DNA from: an uncultured bacterium
GTDB lineage: Bacteria; Actinomycetota; Coriobacteriia; Coriobacteriales; Coriobacteriaceae
Assembly: GCA_905214615.1 (NCBI GenBank)
Contig: CAJMMX010000090.1
Span: forward strand, 1-5,347
Reading direction: 5' to 3'
DNA length: 5,347 nt
Shown in pieces: positions 1-5,347 of this stretch. Both the position numbers and the translations under genes were made by a program. Positions within the stretch are counted from its first letter, which is position 1, and each line of letters opens with the position of its first letter. A model generated the notes under the pieces. That model had not been told where the DNA came from. It ran no database searches and worked only from the letters and a program-made list of their open reading frames with translations.

Positions 1-45
1 CCCTTCCTCGGAGAAGTTCGCGAAGCCCACTTCTCCGAGGAAGGG
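1..45. repeat. Perfect 17-bp inverted repeat downstream of xfp
   Basis: Positions 1-17 (CCCTTCCTCGGAGAAGT) are the exact reverse complement of 29-45, with an 11-nt loop at 18-28. It starts 48 bp beyond the xfp stop and would form a very stable hairpin at the 3' end of the xfp transcript. No T tract follows on the plus side, and the minus-strand side is outside the window, so a terminator cannot be confirmed. Each arm is itself nearly palindromic. Because the repeat begins at the first base of the window, it may extend further left or mark a sequence or assembly end. Confidence 0.6.
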
Positions 46-92
46 CACCAGCCCGGAGGCGGCCCCAGCGCGAGATCGTCCCGGATGCCTAT

Positions 93-2621
93 CTACTCGT
101 TGTCGCCTGCGGTCATTTGCGTTGCGGAAAGCGCACCGTCGGCTGCTGTTGCGGCTGCTGCGTCGGGCCAGACCCAGTCGGTAAAGGCCGGGTGATCGAA
201 GCCCTCGTCGCACGCGAACTCAAAGGCCTCGGTGCGGAAAGCCTCCCACTCATCAATCTGCTCGGCAAACTTGTCGGCGTCGACCATGCGCAGCACGTCA
301 GCGGCCAGGGCCCAGCGGTCCATGTTGTTCAGGCGCAGCATATCGAAGGGAGTGGTCGTGGAGCCCTTCTCCTCGTAGCCGTGGACGCGGAAGGCGTCGT
401 GGCCGGGGCGGTTCCAGATCAGGCGGCGAATCGTGCCGGCATAGGCGTGGAACGCAAAGAGCACGGGCTTCTCACCGCGGCCAAACAGCTCGGCCCAGCG
501 CTCATCGCTGATGGCTTGGTCGTTCTCGCAGACGTTCTGGATCTTGAGCAAATCGACCACGTTGACGAACCAGACCTTAATGCCCAGCTTGCGCAGCATA
601 TCGGTTGCAGCCAGGGCCTCGAGCGTCGGCACGTCGCCGCACGTGGCGACCACGACGTCGGCCTCGGCGAGCGAACTGGCAGTCGATGCCCACTCCCAGG
701 TCGCCACACCCTCGGCGAGCTCGGACTTGGCCTCGTCGACCGTCTGGAAGGTGGGGGCGGGCTGCTTGCCACAGAAGATGGCGTTAACGCAGTCGGTGGA
801 CTGGTAGACGCGCTCGGCAACGGCAAGCGCCATGTTGGCATCGGCCGGATAGTAGGCATTCACGATATGCGTGTCGTTGGCCTTGTTGAGCAGCAGGTCG
901 ATAAAGCCGGGGTCCTGGTGCGAGAAGCCGTTGTGGTCCTGACGCCAGACATGGCTCGACAGCAAAATGTTGAGGCCGCTAATGGGAGCACGCCACGGAA
1001 TCTCGCGCTTGGTGGCCTCGAGCCACTTGCAGTGCTGGTTGACCATGGAATCGACCACGTGGACAAAGCTCTCGTAGGAGCTCCACACACCGGAGCGGCC
1101 GGTAAGCACGTAGGCCTCGAGGAAACCCTCGCACTGATGCTCGGACAGCTGCTCGACAACCTTACCGGAGCCTGCCAGCAGCTCGTCGTTGGCCTCGTCC
1201 TCGTAGAAGCCGGCGTCCCACTGCTTCTTGGTCACCTTGTAGGCAGCCTGCAGGCGGTTGGACGCGGTCTCGTCGGGACCGAAGATGCGGAAGTCATCCA
1301 TGTTCTTGGCCAGAACGTCGGCAGTGTACTCACCAAAGACGCGGGCGGCCTCGGTGGAGCCCCAGCCATGACCATTAGTGTCGACGGGGACCTCGTGGGC
1401 ATGAATATCGGGCAGCTCGAGCTCGCGACGCACCTTACCGCCGTTCGCGTTGGGGTTGGCGCCGACGCGCAGCTCGCCGGTCGGCATAAAGGCCGTCACC
1501 TCGGGGCGCACCTGGCCCTCGGGCGTAAAGAGCTCCTCGGGCTTGTAGGAACGCAGCCACTCGCGCAGCACGCGGAAGTGCTCGTGGGTGTCCTTGGCAC
1601 TCGCCAGCGGCACCTGATGCGCGCGCCAGGAGTCCTCGGTCTTCTTGCCGTCGATCTGCTTGGGGCAGGTCCAGCCCTTGGGCGTGCGGAACACAATCAT
1701 GGGGTAGGCCGGGCGGACCACGGTCTCGCCTGCGGCGGCCTGGGCCTGCGCGGTTGCCTTGATGTCACAGATCTCATCGAAGACCTGCTCAAACAGGGCA
1801 GCGAAACGCGCATGAATGCTTGCGTGGCTCTCGTCGTCAAAGCCGGCGACAAAGAAGTGCGGCTTATAGCCCATGCCCTCAAAGAACTTGGTGAGCTCTT
1901 CGTCGGACACGCGGGCGAGGATGGTGGGGTTGGCGATCTTGTAGCCGTTGAGGTGCAGGATCGGCAAAACGATACCGTCGGTTGCCGGGTTCACGAGCTT
2001 GTTGGATTGCCAAGAGGTCGCGAGCGGGCCGGTCTCGGACTCGCCGTCGCCCACCACGGCCACGGCCAACAGGCTCGGGTTGTCCATGACGGCACCGTAA
2101 GCGTGGCTGAGCGTGTAGCCGAGCTCGCCGCCCTCGTGGATGGAACCGGGCGTCTCGGGCGCAAAGTGGCTCGGGATGCCGCCGGGATAGGAGAACTGGC
2201 GGAAGAACTTCTGCAGGCCTGCCTCGTCATTGGTGATGTCGGGGCGAATCTCGCGGTAGGTGCCGTCGAGCAGCGACTGAGCAGTACCGGCGGGGCCACC
2301 GTGACCAGGGCCCATCAAGAAGATAGCATTCTGGTTGTGGTCGGCGATCAGTCGATTGACGTGACCGAACAGGAAGTTGATGCCGGGCGTGGTGCCCCAG
2401 TGGCCAACCAGGCGGTGCTTAACGTCCGGACGACCGAAGTCGCGCACCTCACCGGTTTTCTCGTCGACAAAGTCGGGGCGCATTAGCGGGTTAGAGCGAA
2501 GGTAGATCTGACCGACGGACAGATAGTTCGATGCGCGCCAATACAGGTCGACGCCCTCGAGCTCGGAAGCCGGCACCTCGTGGCCCAGCTTTTGCCACGG
2601 CGTCCCCAGTGTTTTAGCCAT
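93..2621 (-). CDS. xfp: Xylulose-5-phosphate/fructose-6-phosphate phosphoketolase
   Basis: A cytosolic thiamine-diphosphate enzyme that cleaves xylulose 5-phosphate (and, in the dual-specificity family, fructose 6-phosphate) with phosphate to give acetyl phosphate plus glyceraldehyde 3-phosphate or erythrose 4-phosphate. It is the key step of the bifid shunt and phosphoketolase pathways. At 842 residues it is full length and slightly longer than usual (about 800-825). Visible motifs are GHWGTTPG (73-80, His74), GPGHGGPAG (104-112, His107), IPSHFAPETPG (149-159, His152), the ThDP-binding GDGESETGP (191-199), NGYKIANPT (225-233), SWRAHQVPL (331-339, His335), QLSEHQCEGF (491-500, Glu494) and QDHNGFSHQDPG (561-572, His568). 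By alignment from memory these match the catalytic His and Glu residues of bifidobacterial enzymes, and none is missing. An extra segment of about 11 residues (roughly 51-63) and an Ala-rich tail ending TAGDNE are notable. The start is fixed by an in-frame TAA two codons upstream and by AAGGGA at 2630-2635, 8 nt before ATG. It lies downstream of a co-oriented LacI-type gene and is probably controlled by it. F6P activity is inferred. Confidence 0.97.
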   Translation of the reverse strand: MAKTLGTPWQKLGHEVPASELEGVDLYWRASNYLSVGQIYLRSNPLMRPDFVDEKTGEVRDFGRPDVKHRLVGHWGTTPGINFLFGHVNRLIADHNQNAIFLMGPGHGGPAGTAQSLLDGTYREIRPDITNDEAGLQKFFRQFSYPGGIPSHFAPETPGSIHEGGELGYTLSHAYGAVMDNPSLLAVAVVGDGESETGPLATSWQSNKLVNPATDGIVLPILHLNGYKIANPTILARVSDEELTKFFEGMGYKPHFFVAGFDDESHASIHARFAALFEQVFDEICDIKATAQAQAAAGETVVRPAYPMIVFRTPKGWTCPKQIDGKKTEDSWRAHQVPLASAKDTHEHFRVLREWLRSYKPEELFTPEGQVRPEVTAFMPTGELRVGANPNANGGKVRRELELPDIHAHEVPVDTNGHGWGSTEAARVFGEYTADVLAKNMDDFRIFGPDETASNRLQAAYKVTKKQWDAGFYEDEANDELLAGSGKVVEQLSEHQCEGFLEAYVLTGRSGVWSSYESFVHVVDSMVNQHCKWLEATKREIPWRAPISGLNILLSSHVWRQDHNGFSHQDPGFIDLLLNKANDTHIVNAYYPADANMALAVAERVYQSTDCVNAIFCGKQPAPTFQTVDEAKSELAEGVATWEWASTASSLAEADVVVATCGDVPTLEALAATDMLRKLGIKVWFVNVVDLLKIQNVCENDQAISDERWAELFGRGEKPVLFAFHAYAGTIRRLIWNRPGHDAFRVHGYEEKGSTTTPFDMLRLNNMDRWALAADVLRMVDADKFAEQIDEWEAFRTEAFEFACDEGFDHPAFTDWVWPDAAAATAADGALSATQMTAGDNE

Positions 2622-2679
2622 TGTTTATGTCCCTTCGCTGTGCGGTCACCCTCCAATACGGCAACCTTTCGTTGGGACT

Positions 2680-2685
2680 AGTATA
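2680..2685 (-). promoter_or_regulatory. Probable -10 element of the xfp promoter
   Basis: On the minus strand this reads TATACT, five of six matches to the TATAAT consensus, in the AT-rich part of the gap upstream of xfp. Transcription would start near 2673 and give a leader of about 50 nt. There is no good -35 hexamer at 16-18 bp; the 17-bp position reads CCATGA. The palindromic site at 2691-2702 falls inside the spacer, so a bound repressor would block RNA polymerase. Confidence 0.5.
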
Positions 2686-2690
2686 TTTGC

Positions 2691-2704
2691 TAAAACGTTT
2701 TATC
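2691..2704. promoter_or_regulatory. Putative LacI-family operator O1 (promoter-proximal)
   Basis: Reads TAAAACGTTTTATC on the plus strand; the first 12 bases form a perfect palindrome centred on CG. AT-rich arms around a central CG are typical of LacI-family operators. It shares 13 consecutive bases with a second copy 21 bp away and lies between the likely -35 and -10 of xfp. The neighbouring LacI-type protein is the natural candidate ligand; this pairing is inferred. Confidence 0.7.
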
Positions 2705-2711
2705 ATGGTGA

Positions 2712-2725
2712 AAAAACGTTTTATC
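2712..2725. promoter_or_regulatory. Putative LacI-family operator O2 (promoter-distal)
   Basis: Reads AAAAACGTTTTATC, identical to O1 over 13 bases and containing a perfect 10-bp palindrome AAAACGTTTT at 2713-2722. Its centre is exactly 21 bp from that of O1, about two helical turns, so two repressor dimers would bind the same face of the DNA just upstream of the xfp promoter. Confidence 0.65.
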
Positions 2726-2762
2726 CCCTTATCAATCGCATCGATCAACAAAACGCGACATT

Positions 2763-2789
2763 CACCTGCGGCATTGACTGTCACAGGTG
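2763..2789. repeat. Inverted repeat between the LacI-family gene and xfp
   Basis: CACCTG at 2763-2768 pairs with CAGGTG at 2784-2789 around a 15-nt interval. Nested at its right side is the odd-centred palindrome TGACTGTCA (2775-2783). There is no T tract on either side, so it is not a convincing intrinsic terminator for the upstream gene. It could be a protein site or a weak RNA hairpin. Confidence 0.35.
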
Positions 2790-2824
2790 CTCCACATTCG
2801 ATCTCTACAAATTGATAAACGTGT

Positions 2825-3853
2825 TTAGTTGTGTTTAGTAAGCTCGAGCACGCTGTCCTTAACGATAAGCTCCGGCTCCAGAACGACCTCTTCGGCACGC
2901 CTGCCGCCCCTACCGGCAAGACGCTTGGACATGCAGCCAAAAGCATGCTCCGCAAGGACACCAGGGTCCTGCTCAATCGCGGTCAGCGCCGGCTCAAAGA
3001 GAACGTCGGCCGCCGAGTTGTCATAGCTCACCACCGAGATATCGCCCGGGATGCTCTTCCCCATCTCGTGCAAGCGCTTGAGCAAACCGAGGGCAATGTT
3101 ATCCGAGCTTGCGAACACGGCAGTGGCGTCAGTTGTGAGCACTGCCTCCGAGGCCTCGTATGCGCTCGGAATGTAGTACTCGCTCTCAAACTCCAAACGC
3201 GCGTCGATCGGCAGGCCAACCTCGCGCAGCGCGCGCTCATAGCCGGCAAGTCGCTTGCGACCCGTATTGGAACGGCGGGCATTAACCAGGCAGGCAATAC
3301 GGCGGTGGCCTTGCTCGATCAGATAGCGGGTGGCCATATAGCCGCCCATCTCGTGGTCGAACATCACCTTGTCGCACTCGAGCCCCTCAATGGCACGGTC
3401 GACCATTACGGCCGGGATGGGCAGGTGGCTGACTTCTTCGCGCAGGGCGCGGTCATCGGAGAACTCGTCACCCACCACCAGGAAGACGCCATCAACGCCG
3501 CGCGTCACCAGCTGGCGCAGCAGCTCCAGATCGTCATCGGCGCTTCCGCCCGAGCTGGTAATGAAGAGCGCATAGCCGTCCTCGCGGCAGCGCTTTTCCA
3601 GGCTACCGGCGAGCGAGGCAAAAAAGCGGCTCTCGATGTTAGGGACGATAAGGCCCAGCGTGCGCGACTCGCGCATGACCAGGCTGCGCGCAATCTGGTT
3701 GGGAACATAGTGGTTGCGCGCCGCGACCTCTTTGATGAGCTTGCGGTTTTCTTCCGAGATGCGACAGGGCCGATTATTGAGAACAAGCGAGACCGACGAG
3801 GGGGAAAGCCCCACCTCCTGGGCGATCTGCTTGAGGGTGACTTTGTTGGCCAT
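2825..3853 (-). CDS. LacI/GalR-family transcriptional regulator
   Basis: A complete 342-residue LacI-family DNA-binding regulator. The N-terminal helix-turn-helix is at about residues 5-25 (VTLKQIAQEVGLSPSSVSLV). The hinge helix PNQIARSL (51-58) ends in Leu58, which in this family inserts at the central CG step of the operator. A periplasmic-binding-protein-like effector domain follows from about 63, with family landmarks VDR (151-153), GHRRIA (182-187), RLAGY (201-205), SSDNIALG (249-256), DISVVSYDN (271-279) and PALTAIEQD (288-296). SYDN replaces the common GFDD. The sequence does not reveal the effector; sugars or sugar phosphates are usual in the family. The start is supported by AAGGAG at 3858-3863, 4 nt before ATG, and by the canonical family N-terminus. 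It sits upstream of xfp in the same orientation, and the gap between them carries two palindromic sites with CG centres, so xfp is its most likely target. No T-rich terminator follows the gene, so read-through into xfp is possible. It is divergent from murB. Confidence 0.96.
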   Translation of the reverse strand: MANKVTLKQIAQEVGLSPSSVSLVLNNRPCRISEENRKLIKEVAARNHYVPNQIARSLVMRESRTLGLIVPNIESRFFASLAGSLEKRCREDGYALFITSSGGSADDDLELLRQLVTRGVDGVFLVVGDEFSDDRALREEVSHLPIPAVMVDRAIEGLECDKVMFDHEMGGYMATRYLIEQGHRRIACLVNARRSNTGRKRLAGYERALREVGLPIDARLEFESEYYIPSAYEASEAVLTTDATAVFASSDNIALGLLKRLHEMGKSIPGDISVVSYDNSAADVLFEPALTAIEQDPGVLAEHAFGCMSKRLAGRGGRRAEEVVLEPELIVKDSVLELTKHN

Positions 3854-3888
3854 CTCGCTCCTTCCGGGTTTACGCGCAATCTCTTGAA

Positions 3889-3894
3889 AGTATA
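3889..3894 (-). promoter_or_regulatory. Probable -10 element of the LacI-family gene promoter
   Basis: Minus strand TATACT, the same hexamer as in front of xfp, located 35 bp upstream of the ATG. It would give a leader of about 28 nt carrying the AAGGAG ribosome binding site. No clear -35 hexamer is visible at the usual spacing, and no full copy of the O1/O2 palindrome lies here. Confidence 0.45.
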
Positions 3895-3987
3895 GCGACT
3901 ACCCCTCTACCTCGGTGATAAACACTTTACCAATCCGGTGGACGGCTGTTTTATCGCCGCCAGCGCACCAAATCCGTCCGGGTGGGG

Positions 3988-3993
3988 TATATT
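3988..3993 (+). promoter_or_regulatory. Probable -10 element of the murB promoter
   Basis: TATATT, five of six matches to consensus, 43 bp before the murB ATG at 4037. The predicted transcript start is near 4000 and the leader about 36 nt. The -35 position at 17 bp reads GCACCA, a poor match. A palindrome lies at the predicted start point. Confidence 0.45.
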
Positions 3994-3994
3994 G

Positions 3995-4004
3995 CAATCG
4001 ATTG
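3995..4004. promoter_or_regulatory. Palindrome at the predicted murB transcription start
   Basis: CAATCGATTG is a perfect 10-bp palindrome with a central CG. It overlaps a second palindrome, ATTGCAAT (3991-3998), just downstream of the murB -10. It could be an operator for a LacI-type or other dimeric regulator. Short palindromes also occur by chance, so support is weak. Confidence 0.3.
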
Positions 4005-4022
4005 ATGACAACGACCACCAAA

Positions 4023-4028
4023 AGGCGG
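4023..4028 (+). promoter_or_regulatory. Ribosome binding site that fixes the murB start
   Basis: AGGCGG ends 8 nt before the ATG at 4037. It selects that codon over the in-frame ATG at 3938, which lies upstream of the likely promoter and would add 33 residues unlike any MurB N-terminus. Confidence 0.7.
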
Positions 4029-4036
4029 ATATCCGT

Positions 4037-4990
4037 ATGCACGAGAACGATTTTTTTAACGAGGACCTGCTGTGCGCGCTCGCTGGCGTTGCCGGCGAGG
4101 ACAACGTGCTGATGAGCGAGCCCATGCGCGAGCACACCACGTTTAAGATCGGCGGTCCGGCCGACGTCTTTGTCACGCCCGATACTGAGCAGGGCCTCGT
4201 CGCCACGCTCGATACCTGCTATCGCTGCAATCTACCACTCACCATCGTGGGCAACGGCTCCGACTTGCTCGTCGGCGACAAGGGCATCCGCGGCGTCGTC
4301 GTAGCGCTGGGCGAGGGCCTCTCCGGCATTACGGTCGACGGCACGCACGTCACGGCGGCAGCCGGCGCCTTGCTTTCCGATGTCGCAGCCGCGGCAGCCG
4401 AGGCCGGCCTTACCGGCATGGAGCCCATCTCGGGCATTCCCGGATCGGTCGGCGGTGCCTGCTACATGAACGCCGGAGCATACGGCGCTTGCATGGCCGA
4501 TGTGCTGGAGTCCGTGCGCGTCTACAAGCCCGCCCGCATGCTCGACGACGGCACCCGCGGTAGCGGCAGCATTATCGAGTTCGATGTCGATGAGCTCAAC
4601 CTGGGCTATCGCAAGAGCCGCATTGCCGACGACGGTTTCATCGTGCTTTCGGCCACCTTCAATCTCGCCCCGGGCAACACCGCGATGATCAAGGCCGACA
4701 TGGACGACTACCGCCAGCGCCGCGAGGACAAGCAGCCGCTCGACATGCCGAGTGCTGGCTCCACTTTCAAGCGCCCCGAGGGTTACTTCGCGGGGGCGCT
4801 CATCCAAGAGGCCGGCTGCCAGGGCCTTCGCGTCGGCGGCGCGCAGGTGTCCGAGAAGCACGCCGGCTTCGTCGTAAACACCGGCGACGCCACCGCCGCC
4901 GACGTGCTAGCGCTCATCGCCGAGGTGCAGCACCGCGTCCGCGAAACCACCGGCGTGCAGTTGGAGCCCGAAGTGAGGCTGTGGCAGTAA
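4037..4990 (+). CDS. murB: UDP-N-acetylenolpyruvoylglucosamine reductase (MurB)
   Basis: A cytosolic FAD enzyme that uses NADPH to reduce UDP-GlcNAc-enolpyruvate to UDP-N-acetylmuramate, the second committed step of peptidoglycan precursor synthesis. With the start chosen here it has 317 residues, normal for the family. FAD-binding motifs are FKIGGPAD (36-43), GNGSDLLVG (72-80) and GIPGSVGGACYMNAGAYG (133-150). Active-site motifs are YRKSR (191-195), PSAGSTFKRP (238-247, with Ser242 as the expected proton donor) and LEPEVR (309-314, with Glu310 the expected catalytic acid). The SAGSTFKRP and GYFAGALI block fits the type II (Bacillus-like) subgroup. The frame is open further upstream to an ATG at 3938, but those 33 codons look non-coding. 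The ATG at 4037 has a good ribosome binding site and gives a usual N-terminus. The gene is divergent from the LacI-family gene and convergent with purL, with stop codons directly adjacent. Probably transcribed alone from a promoter near 3988. Confidence 0.97.
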   Translation: MHENDFFNEDLLCALAGVAGEDNVLMSEPMREHTTFKIGGPADVFVTPDTEQGLVATLDTCYRCNLPLTIVGNGSDLLVGDKGIRGVVVALGEGLSGITVDGTHVTAAAGALLSDVAAAAAEAGLTGMEPISGIPGSVGGACYMNAGAYGACMADVLESVRVYKPARMLDDGTRGSGSIIEFDVDELNLGYRKSRIADDGFIVLSATFNLAPGNTAMIKADMDDYRQRREDKQPLDMPSAGSTFKRPEGYFAGALIQEAGCQGLRVGGAQVSEKHAGFVVNTGDATAADVLALIAEVQHRVRETTGVQLEPEVRLWQ

Positions 4991-5010
4991 CTACTTCGTG
5001 CGGAAGTAGT
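4990..5010. terminator. Stem-loop across the murB/purL stop junction, possible bidirectional 3' end
   Basis: ACTACTTC (4990-4997) pairs perfectly with GAAGTAGT (5003-5010) around a 5-nt loop. The stem starts at the last base of the murB stop and covers the purL stop and its last five codons. There is no T tract on either strand, so intrinsic termination is uncertain. With no intergenic DNA between these convergent genes, it is the only visible structure that could define either 3' end. Confidence 0.35.
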
Positions 5011-5347
5011 CGACGCCGCCTTCGAAGAGGGGCTGGTAGGTGTTGCCGAAGGCGTTCTTGTACAGGCCCGCGCCGGCGCGCTCCGTGTGACCCATCTTGC
5101 CGAGCACGCGGCCGTCGGGGCTCGTGACGCCCTCGATGGCGAGCACCGAGCCGTTGGGGTTCACCGCCAAGTCCATGGAAGGCTGCCCCACGGCATCCAC
5201 GTACTGGGTGGCGACCTGCCCGTTTGCAATCATGGAGTCGAGCAGCGCGGGGGGTGCCACAAAGCGGCCCTCACCGTGGCTGATGGCGACGGTGTGCGTC
5301 TCCCCCACTTCCATGCGGCTCATCCATCGGTGGTAGCAAATATGCTT
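4991..5347 (-). CDS. purL: Phosphoribosylformylglycinamidine synthase, C-terminal end (partial; runs off the right edge)
   Basis: Only the last 118 codons or so are visible; the frame stays open through the right edge, so the ATG at 5321-5323 is internal and not a start. The enzyme converts FGAR, glutamine and ATP to FGAM in step four of de novo purine synthesis. The visible part is the end of the class I glutamine amidotransferase domain. SHGEGRF lies at codons 15-21 counted from the Met at 5323, and NPNGS at 55-59. GKMGHTER at 75-82 carries the His79 and Glu81 expected to complete the Cys-His-Glu glutaminase triad, with the Cys outside the window. The ending GLYKN..GN....LF..GVDYF resembles long single-chain PurL proteins of clostridia and relatives rather than a small stand-alone PurQ, but the missing part would be needed to prove this. 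The stop TAG abuts the murB stop with no gap, and the last codons form a stem-loop. Confidence 0.9.
   Translation of the reverse strand, partial: KHICYHRWMSRMEVGETHTVAISHGEGRFVAPPALLDSMIANGQVATQYVDAVGQPSMDLAVNPNGSVLAIEGVTSPDGRVLGKMGHTERAGAGLYKNAFGNTYQPLFEGGVDYFRTK

Noticed and set aside
1..92. Possible coding frames entering from the left edge on both strands
   Set aside because: The stretch is too short, has no recognisable motif and is dominated by the inverted repeat; openness over 92 bases in G+C-rich DNA means little.
117..2486. Open frame of 789 codons on the plus strand, antisense to xfp
   Set aside because: The minus strand of the same DNA encodes a phosphoketolase with all of its catalytic motifs. 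The plus frame has no recognisable domain and a Gly/Val/Leu-rich composition typical of antisense frames in G+C-rich genes.
2646..2655. GGAGGGTGA on the minus strand in the xfp leader, a possible start signal for a leader peptide
   Set aside because: No start codon lies at a usable distance; the only GTG touches the purine run directly. The AAGGGA at 2630-2635 serves xfp.
2831..3895. Open frame of 354 codons on the plus strand, antisense to the LacI-family gene
   Set aside because: It is the shadow of a complete LacI-family gene. It has no ribosome binding site of note and no recognisable motif.
3947..3955. GTTTTATC, a half copy of the O1/O2 site, in the region between the regulator gene and murB
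   Set aside because: Only one half-site is present; the left arm AAAAC is missing, so autoregulation through it cannot be supported.
3938..4036. N-terminal extension of MurB from the upstream ATG
   Set aside because: The 33 extra codons lie over the predicted murB promoter, lack a good ribosome binding site and do not resemble a MurB N-terminus; the ATG at 4037 has AGGCGG at the right distance.
5321..5323. ATG as the start of a short 110-residue protein
   Set aside because: The frame remains open upstream to the window edge, and the residues fit the interior of a PurL glutaminase domain, so this Met is internal.

Overview
This window is most consistent with a high-GC Gram-positive gut-type actinobacterium, probably of class Coriobacteriia (Collinsella or a relative). 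The assignment is an inference. It rests on the G+C-rich coding sequence with AT-rich promoter gaps, on a phosphoketolase of the bifidobacterial/coriobacterial type, and on a PurL C-terminus of the long single-chain style. No database search was possible.

Layout from left to right. Positions 1-92 hold a perfect 17-bp inverted repeat at the very edge of the window. Positions 93-2621 (minus) encode a full-length xylulose-5-phosphate/fructose-6-phosphate phosphoketolase (xfp). The 203-bp gap 2622-2824 contains the likely xfp promoter and two near-identical palindromic sites 21 bp apart, which look like operators for a LacI-family repressor. Positions 2825-3853 (minus) encode a complete LacI-family regulator directly upstream of xfp in the same direction. 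The 183-bp gap 3854-4036 is a divergent promoter region. Positions 4037-4990 (plus) encode MurB. From 4991 to the right edge (minus) lies the C-terminal part of phosphoribosylformylglycinamidine synthase (purL), whose stop codon directly abuts that of murB.

Functionally, the left half is a small regulated carbon-metabolism unit. A LacI-type repressor probably controls, through the paired sites in the gap, a phosphoketolase that makes acetyl phosphate from sugar phosphates. The right half is housekeeping: peptidoglycan precursor synthesis (murB) and de novo purine synthesis (purL), in convergent orientation with no intergenic DNA. I found no mobile element, CRISPR array, tRNA or rRNA, and nothing that looks like a wholly new system. 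The most interesting signals are the paired operators in front of xfp and two unexplained stem-loops, one at the left edge and one across the murB/purL stop codons.
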